The notes: generated by a model from the letters alone, not told the origin. Numbered from the stretch's first letter, positions 50,280 to 58,686 are shown. The stretch is DNA of 64,000 nucleotides from Shewanella mesophila (GCF_019457515.1 NZ_CP080421.1:4092001-4156000), one strand, 5' to 3'. Numbers and translations are program-made.

Positions 50280-51638
50280 TTGAGCGTTTCCTCACCGCAG
50301 CAGGCAATACAATCCTTAGTCGATAAGCTGAAAAAATTAGAGATCCATCAACATGGAGAACCCATTATCCAGCTTTCGGTGCCCGTATGCCCATTGCCAA
50401 CGATTGCTTGGCTTGCAAGCCAATCTTGCTATCCTAGAGTGTATTGGAGAGGACGCGATACTCAAGAAGAGGTCGCCGCGATAGGTTCATGTAAAGACTT
50501 TAGTTTTGAAGATGCCGTCGATGACAATCAGCTTTGTGCCGCATATCAACAACAAAGAGCATTGTCGACCAATCAAGATATCCGTTATTACGGCGGAGTC
50601 GCATTCGATCGCCATACTGAGTGTTGGCCAGAGTATGGCAGGGCGCACTTCATCTTGCCTCGTATCGAGTTACGTCGAAGCGGTAACGAATATAAACTGC
50701 TAATTAACCTTAATATTGAGTTCAATGACATCGAAGTTGAACGTCAATTAGCGCTTAAGGCACTGGCAGAGCTTTTATCACCTTCGCCCTTATCTCCACC
50801 GAACAAGATTAATTTGCTCAGTCGCAGTGATCGACCTAATCAGAGGCGCTGGAGCGAGCTGGTCAATCAAGTCACTCAAGCTAAGTTTATTAAGGATACG
50901 CCTAAGGTCGTACTGTCTCGATTGACCCAACTCGAAATCAACGAAAGAGTGGATCCTTGGATGTTACTTGCCAGCTGGCAAGGTCGTAATCAAAACAGTT
51001 TTCAATTTGGTTTTCAGTTCAGTCCAGACAGCGCCTTTATTTCCTGCACGCCAGAGCGCCTCTATCGGCGCTGCCAGCGAGAACTCTTTACCGAGGCACT
51101 AGCGGGAACAACCACTAGAGGGCTGAATGAAGATGAAGATATTATGTTGGCGCAGCAGCTACTCGACGACACAAAAAATAGCCATGAAAACCAACTCGTT
51201 CGTGAACATATTGTCGATGCGCTGACGCCGCTGAGTAATTATGTGGGGGCCGATGAATTTCCTAAGATTTTTAAACTTAGCCATATTCAGCATTTGCACC
51301 GCTCCATTAGGGCTGAATTGAAAGCGGGGGTGAATGACTTTCAAATTCTCCAGGCCTTACACCCAACTCCCGCAGTAGGAGGCCTACCTAAAGAGTCAGC
51401 CATTAACTTTATTAGGCAACGAGAAGGTTATACTCGGGGCTGGTATGCGGGTGCTTGTGGCTACTTTAATAAGTACGACAGTGAGTTTGCCGTGGCAATA
51501 CGCAGCGCGCTAATTGAGCCTGGCAGAATTAACTTATTTGCGGGAGCAGGGATTGTATCGGGCTCAGAAGCCGATGCCGAGTGGAATGAGCTAGAAAATA
51601 AGCTGCGCACCATACTATCGATCTTGACCGAAGTATAA
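50280..51638 (+). CDS. menF: Isochorismate synthase (menaquinone pathway)
   Basis: A 452-residue chorismate-using enzyme that makes isochorismate for menaquinone. The family core is intact: SRLTQLEINERVDPWMLLASWQ, FISCTPERLYRR, FTEALAGTTTRG near 275, HENQLVREHIVDALTPL, HLHRSIRAEL, LHPTPAVGGLPKE, and GWYAGACGYFNKYDSEFAVAIRSAL near the end, with the metal-binding E residues. Starts are non-ATG: TTG at 50268, or TTG at 50280 with GGAG seven bases upstream; I use the latter. No other men gene is adjacent. MenF is preferred over EntC because siderophore genes are absent. Confidence 0.88.
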   Translation: MSVSSPQQAIQSLVDKLKKLEIHQHGEPIIQLSVPVCPLPTIAWLASQSCYPRVYWRGRDTQEEVAAIGSCKDFSFEDAVDDNQLCAAYQQQRALSTNQDIRYYGGVAFDRHTECWPEYGRAHFILPRIELRRSGNEYKLLINLNIEFNDIEVERQLALKALAELLSPSPLSPPNKINLLSRSDRPNQRRWSELVNQVTQAKFIKDTPKVVLSRLTQLEINERVDPWMLLASWQGRNQNSFQFGFQFSPDSAFISCTPERLYRRCQRELFTEALAGTTTRGLNEDEDIMLAQQLLDDTKNSHENQLVREHIVDALTPLSNYVGADEFPKIFKLSHIQHLHRSIRAELKAGVNDFQILQALHPTPAVGGLPKESAINFIRQREGYTRGWYAGACGYFNKYDSEFAVAIRSALIEPGRINLFAGAGIVSGSEADAEWNELENKLRTILSILTEV

Positions 51639-51665
51639 GCATATTTCAGTAGATGATTGTTGAGC

Positions 51666-52400
51666 CTATTGGATACGGTTACGATTAGGCATGTACTTAT
51701 GAAAAATATTATCTATCTCTCCTGACTGGATCAGTTCATCCATCTTGCTATCAAATATCACCTTAAGTCGCTCACCTTTGGGAGTTTGCGGAAACACAAA
51801 ATATACTGCCGGGCTCAGCACATTTTCGATGATCACATACTGACGAGGATGAGAGAGCTTAGTCGCTAGCTTCTCCATTTCATCTTTATAATCCATTACC
51901 GCATCTATACGACCAGAATTGACATGATTGAGCATCTGTAACAGGTCACTACTCTCTTCATAATACATGGGAACACTAACAAAACTATCGAAACGGTACT
52001 CTAGCATCGCCTGTACTTTCTTCCGTTTCAGACTAGATACATCTTTCCACATCGCCGCCAATTCGGGGGTAACTGCAGCATCGACTTTATCTACTTCTAC
52101 AGGCTCACGACTATAATAGGAGACATTCACATCGCCTAAGTAAACCCCTAAACCCATGTCGGCTCGTTTCTGTTCCACCAGATAGAGGGATCTGGCAAAA
52201 GGTACAAGGTCAACTTCTAGTTGAAACTCAGGCTCTGGAAACACACGACGAACGAGGTCTAAATAATAACCACTACCATCCCTATTGGTATAATCAGTCA
52301 TCTCCTCTCCTACAATAGAGATGCTGATAGGCTCTGCAATCGCAAACTTAAGCGACAGCAAGCATAGCAATAATAAACTCCATATAAATCGGTAAACCAT
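51666..52400 (-). CDS. Periplasmic substrate-binding protein, SBP_bac_3 type
   Basis: A 244-residue exported protein with signal peptide MVYRFIWSLLLLCLLSLKFAIA. The body follows the family 3 solute-binding layout: ISIVGEEMTDYTNRDGSGYYLDLVRRVFPE, VDLVPFARSLYLVEQKRADMGLGVYLGD, GRIDAVMDYKDEM and YVIIENVLSPAVYFVFPQ. It ends KVIFDSKMDELIQSGEIDNIFHKYM. No permease or ATPase genes accompany it. Such orphan binding proteins often sense or scavenge, and the D-G-S-G-Y-Y motif suggests polar ligands. Function not assigned. Confidence 0.8.
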   Translation of the reverse strand: MVYRFIWSLLLLCLLSLKFAIAEPISISIVGEEMTDYTNRDGSGYYLDLVRRVFPEPEFQLEVDLVPFARSLYLVEQKRADMGLGVYLGDVNVSYYSREPVEVDKVDAAVTPELAAMWKDVSSLKRKKVQAMLEYRFDSFVSVPMYYEESSDLLQMLNHVNSGRIDAVMDYKDEMEKLATKLSHPRQYVIIENVLSPAVYFVFPQTPKGERLKVIFDSKMDELIQSGEIDNIFHKYMPNRNRIQ

Positions 52401-52593
52401 TCAATGCTCCAGTAAAAAAGAACCTTATAAGGCAAGTCTAGGTTGCATTATGAAAATAGATAGCACTATTTAAAGTAAGACTTTAACAAAAATAGCAGAT
52501 AATCCTTGCTCATTTTTAATGGTTCTCTATAATCTCCCGCCCTAAACTTTAAGCACCCTCCGAGCTAGATGCTGTGGATGGTATCGATTCACC

Positions 52594-52634
52594 TATAGCG
52601 GGTTCCCTCACCCCGCGTTAACCACTAAAAAGGC
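52594..52634 (+). promoter_or_regulatory. Candidate preQ1-I riboswitch
   Basis: GCGGG (52598-52602) pairs with CCCGC (52612-52616) over a pyrimidine-rich loop TTCCCTCAC. A tail ACCACTAAAAAGG follows and ends in the ribosome binding site of yhhQ. The loop CCT (52606-52608) can pair with AGG (52631-52633), giving the H-type pseudoknot of preQ1-I aptamers and hiding the ribosome binding site. The gene downstream is a queuosine-precursor transporter, the usual target. Confidence 0.65.
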
Positions 52635-52640
52635 CACAAG

Positions 52641-53309
52641 ATGTTAATGTTATCTCAAGCGCAGACACAGCGTGCTTTATGGCTATTGGTCAGCTTTCAT
52701 ATATTGATCATTTCGGCGAGTAATTACCTAGTACAACTCCCTTTCCAGATATTTGGCTTCCATACCACATGGGGCGCTTTTAGCTTTCCATTTGTTTATT
52801 TGGCAACCGATCTTACTGTCAGAATTTTTGGCCAACAAAACGCCAGACAGATCATCCTTAAAGCCATGCTCCCCGCTTTAGTGATCTCCTATTTGATAGG
52901 CGTTCTTTTCCACCAAGGCAGCTTTCAGGGGGGCCAGTCTCTGGCTGAATTTAACAGTTTTGTATTTCGTATCGCCTTCGCTAGCTTTGCCGCCTATTTC
53001 GTTGGTCAACTAATGGATATTACGGTATTTGCCAAATTAAGAGCGGCTCGGGCGTGGTGGGTAGCACCAGCGGCATCGACAGTGATAGGCAACCTCATCG
53101 ATACTCTGGTATTTTTCAGCGTGGCCTTTTACGCTTCGACAGACGAATTTATGGCAATGAACTGGCCAGAAATTGCGACGGTTGACTACAGCTTTAAACT
53201 TATCGTCAGTTTAGGCCTGTTCCTTCCCGCCTACGGCGTACTATTGAAGGTGCTACAAGAGCGTATCCTTCACGTCGACCCAGTAAAAACGAACGACCCA
53301 CTGGCCTGA
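52641..53309 (+). CDS. yhhQ: Queuosine precursor transporter YhhQ (VUT family)
   Basis: A 222-residue inner-membrane protein with six to seven helices, which imports preQ0/preQ1. The start MLMLSQAQTQRALWLLVSFHILIISASNYLVQLPFQIFGFHTTWGAF, VYLATDLTVRIFGQQNARQII near 48, and AASTVIGNLIDTLVFFSVAFY near 145 (the conserved D-T) are VUT family hallmarks. The ATG at 52641 follows AAAAAGG, which is part of the presumed riboswitch. No queuosine synthesis genes are adjacent; salvage is therefore the supported role. Confidence 0.9.
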   Translation: MLMLSQAQTQRALWLLVSFHILIISASNYLVQLPFQIFGFHTTWGAFSFPFVYLATDLTVRIFGQQNARQIILKAMLPALVISYLIGVLFHQGSFQGGQSLAEFNSFVFRIAFASFAAYFVGQLMDITVFAKLRAARAWWVAPAASTVIGNLIDTLVFFSVAFYASTDEFMAMNWPEIATVDYSFKLIVSLGLFLPAYGVLLKVLQERILHVDPVKTNDPLA

Positions 53310-53390
53310 CCAGTTGTTTTGTAATATCATCGCGGCACTTTTAATCAGCCAGAGTGCCGCCTTGATGGCGTCGTTGTTTGGAGAGCGACT

Positions 53391-53852
53391 ATGTACACCA
53401 CCACTATCGAACGTCATACCCAACTTAGCGATGAACTGCTTCAATCTATTATCAAGCTCACCCACCAAGTACCTGAATTTGATAGCCGTTATAGTGCTCA
53501 AGACTATTTGCAACGGCTTAACAATAAACCTTTGATAGTTCAAACCATTCGCATCGAAGGTGAGTTAGCCGGATTTAAGATTGGTTACAGTGAACAATCA
53601 GGTTTGTTCTACAGCTGGCTTGGGGCTATTTTGCCTGAGTTTAGGCAACTTGGATTAGCCAAGGCCCTATTAAACGATCAGGAGAGCTGGGCCAGAGAAA
53701 ATGGGTTTAAAACAATGGAAGTAAGGACCTACAATCGCTTTGCTGCAATGTTGCAGATGCTTATTCAACAAGGATATAAGATTTCAGGGTTACAAAAGCA
53801 TGAATTAGAGATCAATGATAACAAATTGATTTTAAACAAAACTATAAATTAA
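53391..53852 (+). CDS. GNAT-family N-acetyltransferase
   Basis: A 153-residue acetyltransferase. The fold shows as IRIEGELAGFKIGYS, FYSWLGAILPEFRQLGLAKALLNDQESWARENG (the acetyl-CoA loop Q/R-x-x-G-x-G/A), and FKTMEVRTYNRFAAMLQMLIQQGYKISG. The loop is R-Q-L-G-L-A, a mild variation. ATG at 53391 follows GGAGAG. It cannot be assigned a substrate. It sits between yhhQ and the RyhB gene, 82 bases after yhhQ, possibly in the same transcript. Confidence 0.85.
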   Translation: MYTTTIERHTQLSDELLQSIIKLTHQVPEFDSRYSAQDYLQRLNNKPLIVQTIRIEGELAGFKIGYSEQSGLFYSWLGAILPEFRQLGLAKALLNDQESWARENGFKTMEVRTYNRFAAMLQMLIQQGYKISGLQKHELEINDNKLILNKTIN

Positions 53853-53886
53853 TCATTAAAAGCGCCCATCTTTACACTTAAAACCC

Positions 53887-53915
53887 TTGCCAACACAAAT
53901 GATAATGATTACTAT
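53887..53915 (+). promoter_or_regulatory. Fur box overlapping a consensus sigma70 promoter
   Basis: TTGCCA (53887-53892) and TACTAT (53910-53915) are spaced by 17 bases. Overlapping them, AAATGATAATGATTACTAT (53897-53915) is close to the Fur consensus GATAATGATAATCATTATC. Transcription would begin around 53922 and be repressed by iron-loaded Fur. Confidence 0.8.
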
Positions 53916-53921
53916 TTACGT

Positions 53922-54038
53922 GCGTTCCAAAACTCAGTTTGTTAAGCACTTCATCTCTGCTTCACTCCTTGAGTTCGCAAGCACAACATTGCTCACACAC
54001 TCTTTGTGGCCGGAATCTCTTTATTCCGGCTTTTTTTT
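53922..54038 (+). ncRNA. ryhB: RyhB small regulatory RNA
   Basis: A predicted 115-120 nt RNA. It starts after a Fur-overlapped promoter, contains AAGCACAACATTGCTCACA (53979-53997) and ends at a terminator with stem GCCGGAAT/ATTCCGGC (54009-54016 and 54023-54030) and eight T. The core matches E. coli RyhB (AAGCACGACATTGCTCACA) in 18 of 19 positions. This is the Hfq-dependent segment that pairs with sdhCDAB and other iron-protein messages. RyhB is made when iron is scarce and spares iron by silencing such genes. The length is close to the about 119 nt recalled for Shewanella RyhB. The RNA is not marked by any open frame. Confidence 0.88.
54009..54038 (+). terminator. Terminator of ryhB
   Basis: Eight-bp perfect stem GCCGGAAT / ATTCCGGC with a six-base loop, followed directly by eight T. 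It also separates ryhB from the convergent histidine kinase gene. Confidence 0.88.
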
Positions 54039-54068
54039 GCCTGTTAAACCGACATTGATTTAGAGCAC

Positions 54069-56210
54069 TTATCCATTGCGAACCTTCTTATCTATCGAGC
54101 TAGAAAAGTGCAAGCCTTCATAGGGAGGATTAAATTGATCATCTTTGGCTTTGTGATACAGGCCAATTGTAAACAAAGTGCCTTTGCCTAGGGTTGAACT
54201 CACCTCGATAGTTCCGCCTATACGCTTAATAATCCCGTAGCTTAGCGATAGCCCTAAGCCTGTACCATCTTTACGCGTAGTGAAAAAAGGATCAAAAATA
54301 CGACCGAGTTGCTCTTCAGGTATCCCTTTACCCTCATCCTCAATCTCAATCTTAACCCCAATAGGTTCACCTCTATGTACCCAATCATAAGTTCGGATCC
54401 AGATCCGTCCCTGACCATCCATCGCATGCGCGGCGTTAACGACTAGGTTAATCAGCACCTGTAACAATTGAGGACGATTGACCTCAATAGGATAGCTCGC
54501 ATTGAGATCTTGATTGAGTATCACTTCTTGCTTTTGAATGGAATGGCGCACCAAGATCAACATCTCTTCTATGATAGGCGTTAACTGATGCATCTCCAGC
54601 GGCGCATTAAACTCTCCAGGGCGACTATACTGCAGCAAACTGCGGATAATGGTACTAATACGGCCGACCTGCTGAATAACAATGTCGATCTCCTCTTCCA
54701 CATCTTCAGCTTTGTCACCTAGCTCAAACTTGAGTAATTCCATGTTGCCTAAAATCACCGCCGTCGGGTTATTAATCTCATGGGCAATACCCGCGGTCAG
54801 CTCACCAAGAGCGGTGAGTTTTTCGTTGGTAACCAACTGCTGACGGGTCTCGTTTAGCAGTGCGACGTTACGTTGTAGCTCTTCTGTTTTCTCCTGCAAG
54901 CTGCGGGTTCGTTCTTCAACTTTAACTTCTAACTGCTCGGCAGCCGCCTGAATTTGAGAGTTACGCCGCTGCAGTAGATCCAACATGCGATCAAACTGCT
55001 CAGCCAAATTAGACAGCTCATTGTCCTCCTCGAGCCCAAGTGAACCAATGCGTAAGTTGCGACCCGACTGCACCGCTTTGACCACATGATGGATCCGCTC
55101 TATCGGTTGCAATAAGCTGTAAGCGCCGCGATACACTAAGAGTCCCGAGACCAACAACACCAGCATTAAAATAGTGCCGAGCTCGATAATATTAAGCAGA
55201 TAGTTGTGGATAAAGGGTGATTCCGAAAACCCGGTATAGATCATACCAATGCGCTCACCTCGAATATCTTTAAGCGGCGCATAAGCAGAGATAAACCAAT
55301 CGTTGTATACAAAGGCTCTATCGACCCACATCAGCCCTTGCATCAATACTTTCTGGCGTACCTCTTCTGAGACCAAACTGCCAAGAGCACGCCCCTGTTT
55401 CTCGCTAACTTGAGGAAAAAAATGCAAGGGGACATTAGTACTAATACGAGTGTTATCGAGAAAAATGGTGACCGTACCAATGGATCGCTCTGGCAAGGTC
55501 CCTTTGTCGTACACCAGATCTCGGATATGGTCGACAATTCGAATATCACGATTGAGCAATATTCCACCATCGAGATACCAACTCAAATTGCCATTATCAC
55601 TGTGAAGAGGCAGCAGACTGCGACTCAACATACCGCGCTTCTCGACCTCTTTAATTGGCTTTTGCGAACGAGGAGTATCGACTAACTTAATTACCGCCTC
55701 TTGTTCTAGCCTAGGCTCAAGCCTAGCTAATCGTTGCGGCTCCAATACCATCAAACCAGATACCGCTTCATTTTCATGGATTTTAGGTAGCATCATCCTG
55801 AGATCGGGATCGCTAGCTGCTTCAGAGACACTAACCAGTCTCAAAAAATCCAGATTGAGCTGTTTCTTCTTTGACGCAAGAAGTTCAGTGATTTTAATCC
55901 GTGCCGCTTTGGTATCAGTGTCAATATTGCGAAATTCATTTTGAAACTCCCAAGAGGTCTTGACCAATTCTAGCCGGCTCTCTTGCTTATCTTGCACCGC
56001 AATAAGGGTATTACTAGCCACGGTTAAGTCAGCCTTTACCTTCATAAATAGCTGCTTACCCGTATAACTGATATTCCAATAGATGGTGATAAAGACTAGG
56101 CTCACTAGGGTGAGTAAAATAGGCAATAGAGTCAGAATTAAGATGCGATAGCGCACCTTAGCCCGCATCTGCTGCCAATTAATACCCAAGATACGCGAGA
56201 AGAATGACAC
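54069..56210 (-). CDS. Membrane sensor histidine kinase
   Basis: A 713-residue kinase. Membrane helix near 18-42, periplasmic region 45-335 (Cache-like, with VSGLMVLEPQRLARLEPRL and SWYLDGGILLNRDIRIVDHI), second helix near 340-360, HAMP (LLQPIERIHHVVKAVQSG), a coiled coil (EQLEVKVEERTRSLQEKTEELQ), then HisKA with GELTAGIAHEINNPTAVILGN. The ATPase domain holds NLVVNAAHAMDG, DEGKGIPEEQLGRIFDPFFTTRKDGTGLGLSLSYGI. The start lies one base after the stop of the regulator gene. Together with the divergent tupABC genes it may sense oxyanion supply; the ligand is not evident. Confidence 0.9.
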   Translation of the reverse strand: MSFFSRILGINWQQMRAKVRYRILILTLLPILLTLVSLVFITIYWNISYTGKQLFMKVKADLTVASNTLIAVQDKQESRLELVKTSWEFQNEFRNIDTDTKAARIKITELLASKKKQLNLDFLRLVSVSEAASDPDLRMMLPKIHENEAVSGLMVLEPQRLARLEPRLEQEAVIKLVDTPRSQKPIKEVEKRGMLSRSLLPLHSDNGNLSWYLDGGILLNRDIRIVDHIRDLVYDKGTLPERSIGTVTIFLDNTRISTNVPLHFFPQVSEKQGRALGSLVSEEVRQKVLMQGLMWVDRAFVYNDWFISAYAPLKDIRGERIGMIYTGFSESPFIHNYLLNIIELGTILMLVLLVSGLLVYRGAYSLLQPIERIHHVVKAVQSGRNLRIGSLGLEEDNELSNLAEQFDRMLDLLQRRNSQIQAAAEQLEVKVEERTRSLQEKTEELQRNVALLNETRQQLVTNEKLTALGELTAGIAHEINNPTAVILGNMELLKFELGDKAEDVEEEIDIVIQQVGRISTIIRSLLQYSRPGEFNAPLEMHQLTPIIEEMLILVRHSIQKQEVILNQDLNASYPIEVNRPQLLQVLINLVVNAAHAMDGQGRIWIRTYDWVHRGEPIGVKIEIEDEGKGIPEEQLGRIFDPFFTTRKDGTGLGLSLSYGIIKRIGGTIEVSSTLGKGTLFTIGLYHKAKDDQFNPPYEGLHFSSSIDKKVRNG

Positions 56211-56211
56211 C

Positions 56212-57594
56212 TTATTCTTCCTCAGGCTGATTTAGCTCAAACCACTCTTTATATTTACGGTCCAATGTCTTACGAGAAACACCAAGATCGCGTGCGGCAG
56301 CCGATTTATTCCCTTGATGAAGATCGACCACAGAGGTCACGTGATGTTTTTCAACCGCCTTCAAAGTCCAATCCAATGGGTAACCCGACTCACAAAAAGA
56401 TTCGGCTTTAGGTTGTGATTTCCAGTATTCCGCAGGAGGCTTACCAAGCAAGATACAACGCTCAATCATATTGCGCAGCTCACGAATATTGCCTGGCCAC
56501 TCGTGTTGCTGCAGCTTGAGCATATCCTCATGGCTCCACACCACCTCTTTAACACCTAGCTCTGCGGCCAATTGCCGAGTGAAGTGATGAGTTAGTTCAA
56601 CCACATCTTCTGGACGATCCCTTAATGGCGGAATCACAATATCGAGCACGTTAAGACGGTAAAAAAGATCTCGTCTAAAATTACCAGCCTCAACTTCATC
56701 GGCCAGTTTGCGATTTGTCGCCGCCAGCACCCGCACATCAATATTAATCTCTTTCTCACTGCCCACTGGACGTATAGTACGCTGCTCTAACACGCGCAGC
56801 AGAGCCGTTTGCATCTTAAGTGGCATCTCACCGATCTCATCTAAGAAGATAGTGCCACCCGACGCGAAGCTAAATAAGCCCTCACGATTGCCCTTGGCGC
56901 CAGTAAATGAACCAGCTGCATGACCAAATAACTCACTTTCGAGGAGCTCTGGTGCGATAGCGCCACAATTGACCGGTACAAATGGCCCTTGACGGCCACT
57001 GAGCAGATGTAATTGTCGCGCTACCAACTCCTTCCCCGTACCGGACTCACCTTCAATTAAGATCACCGCGTTGGTTGGCGCCACACGTTCAATAACATGT
57101 TTAACTTCCATCATTCCATCACTGCTGCCGATGATGGTAGATGAGTGACCTATAGAGACTTCGCGTCGTAGCATTAAGTTTTCACGTTTAAGCAGACGGC
57201 GTTCGATACAACGATCAACCGCCTTCATCATCTGCTCGAGGTGAAATGGCTTCATAATGAAATCTGATGCGCCAGCTCTCAATGCTTTTATCGCGACATC
57301 CATATCGGCATAACCCGTCATAAAGATAATGTCTGAGCGACGTTCTTGATCATTAAGCGCTTCATCCCATTCGATACCTGAACGGCCAGGAAGACGAATA
57401 TCGACAATAAGAAGGTCGAAATGACAGCGACTACGCAACTGCTCAGCATCTTCGACACTCCCAGCGGTCTCAACCAAGGCAAACTTCTTCGATAAAGCCT
57501 TCTTTAAAAAGCTTCTCATGCCGGGTTCATCATCAACAATCAACACAGAAACCGCGGAGGGTAGTGGCTTTATCTCTTTACTCGATAGGCTCAT
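56212..57594 (-). CDS. Sigma54-dependent NtrC-family response regulator
   Basis: A 460-residue activator. Receiver at 15-130 (LIVDDEPGMRSFL, DLLIVDIRLPGRSG with the phospho-acceptor Asp, KPFHLEQ). AAA+ domain at 155-390: Walker A EGESGTGKELVARQLH, then GHAAGSFTGAKG, where the canonical GAFTGA loop reads GSFTGA, Walker B GTIFLDEIGEMPLK, and FRRDLFYRLNVLDI. The Fis-type DNA-binding helix is at the end (GNKSAAARDLGVSRKTLDRKYKEW). The frame reaches 57645, but I take MSLSSKEIKPLP at 57594. It is co-transcribed with the kinase and divergent from tupABC, whose promoter is sigma54-type. Confidence 0.9.
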   Translation of the reverse strand: MSLSSKEIKPLPSAVSVLIVDDEPGMRSFLKKALSKKFALVETAGSVEDAEQLRSRCHFDLLIVDIRLPGRSGIEWDEALNDQERRSDIIFMTGYADMDVAIKALRAGASDFIMKPFHLEQMMKAVDRCIERRLLKRENLMLRREVSIGHSSTIIGSSDGMMEVKHVIERVAPTNAVILIEGESGTGKELVARQLHLLSGRQGPFVPVNCGAIAPELLESELFGHAAGSFTGAKGNREGLFSFASGGTIFLDEIGEMPLKMQTALLRVLEQRTIRPVGSEKEINIDVRVLAATNRKLADEVEAGNFRRDLFYRLNVLDIVIPPLRDRPEDVVELTHHFTRQLAAELGVKEVVWSHEDMLKLQQHEWPGNIRELRNMIERCILLGKPPAEYWKSQPKAESFCESGYPLDWTLKAVEKHHVTSVVDLHQGNKSAAARDLGVSRKTLDRKYKEWFELNQPEEE

Positions 57595-57679
57595 ATTGTC
57601 TTCTTTTGGACATTTTGACTCACATGGAATTGATTCTAGCATCAAAGTCCAGCTAATTGGTCACCCTGAACCAGATGAA

Positions 57680-57762
57680 TGAGACTCTGAGACATTATGT
57701 CTGCCTTGATCTTACCAAGCTTGAGACCTATCTCACACTTTAGTGAGAGGCTGAGACATTAT
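57680..57762 (+). promoter_or_regulatory. Candidate enhancer sites for the NtrC-type regulator
   Basis: TGAGACTCTGAGACATTAT (57680-57698) and TGAGAGGCTGAGACATTAT (57744-57762) are identical at 17 of 19 positions and exactly 64 bases apart, about six helical turns. Between them lie TGAGA-ccta-TCTCA (57722-57735) and TCTCAC-actttA-GTGAGA (57731-57748). This array sits just upstream of the sigma54 promoter, where NtrC-type activators bind. Confidence 0.7.
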
Positions 57763-57778
57763 TCGGCCCAATTTAATA

Positions 57779-57795
57779 TTGGCACCTTTTTTGCT
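57779..57795 (+). promoter_or_regulatory. Sigma54 promoter of tupABC
   Basis: TTGGCACCTTTTTTGCT matches the consensus TTGGCACN5TTGCW. The GG (57781-57782) and GC (57793-57794) are separated by the required 10 bases. Transcription should start near 57806, giving a leader of about 70 bases before tupA. Confidence 0.85.
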
Positions 57796-57873
57796 GTTTT
57801 AAGGAGGTTGTTTTATATGTAATCAAATGCGAAAGCGGCGAGTCGCATTTTCTAATTATGCCAAGGAGCAAAA

Positions 57874-58686
57874 ATGTTAAACCTAAAATCTATCTTTAGT
57901 GTTGCTGTTATCGCAAGTGCTTTAGCTATCACCCCTGCGCAAGCTCAAGAAATTATTAAGCTTGCGACAACAACCAGTACAGAAAACTCTGGTTTGCTTA
58001 AAAACTTACTTCCTAAATTTGAGGCCGAATCAGGCTATCAAGTACAGGTTATTGCGACAGGTACAGGTAAAGCCCTTAAACTAGCGCGCCAAGGCGATGT
58101 TGATGTTGTGATGACTCATGCGCCCGCTGCCGAAGCAAAATTTGTTGAAGAAGGTTACGGTATTACCCCACGCGGCATAATGGAAAATGATTTTGTGATC
58201 TTGGGCCCTAAAAATGACCCAGCAAAGATCCGCAGCAGTAAGACAGCTGAAGAAGCTTTTGCTAAAATAGCAAGCTCTGGTGAAGGGTTTGTATCACGAG
58301 GCGATAACTCTGGCACCAACATGAAAGAGTTAATCGTATGGAAAGGTGCTAAGGTAGAACCCACTTTCAAAGGGTACCACTCGGTTGGGCAAGGTATGGG
58401 TAAAACACTACTCATGGCAAATGAGCTGCAGTCATATACCCTTTCTGATCGCGGTACGTATGTTGCCTATAAAGCAAAACTAGACCTAGCTATCGATTAT
58501 GATGGTGGTGCAGCGTTAGCGAACCCATACCAAATCATCCTAATCAATCCAGAGATGTATCCCGATCTTAACCACAAGGGTGCAAAAGCATTAAGCGATT
58601 GGCTTATCAGCGACGAAGCCCAAACTATGATTAATAGCTACACCGTAGAAGGTGAGCAACTATTTAAGGCAACATATAGTAAATGA
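57874..58686 (+). CDS. tupA: Tungstate/molybdate-binding periplasmic protein
   Basis: A 270-residue exported oxyanion-binding protein. Signal peptide MLNLKSIFSVAVIASALAITPAQA precedes the mature start QEIIKLATTTSTENSGLLKNLLPKFE. The T-T-T-S-T-x-x-S-G-L-L segment is the TupA/WtpA-type anion site. DVVMTHAPAAEAKFV, ENDFVILGPKNDP, FVSRGDNSGTNMKELIVW and LSDRGTYVAYK also follow the family. TupA selects tungstate strongly over molybdate in characterised cases; here this is extrapolated. ATG at 57874 has AAGGAG upstream. First gene of an operon with permease, ATPase and molybdenum-cofactor genes. Confidence 0.92.
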   Translation: MLNLKSIFSVAVIASALAITPAQAQEIIKLATTTSTENSGLLKNLLPKFEAESGYQVQVIATGTGKALKLARQGDVDVVMTHAPAAEAKFVEEGYGITPRGIMENDFVILGPKNDPAKIRSSKTAEEAFAKIASSGEGFVSRGDNSGTNMKELIVWKGAKVEPTFKGYHSVGQGMGKTLLMANELQSYTLSDRGTYVAYKAKLDLAIDYDGGAALANPYQIILINPEMYPDLNHKGAKALSDWLISDEAQTMINSYTVEGEQLFKATYSK

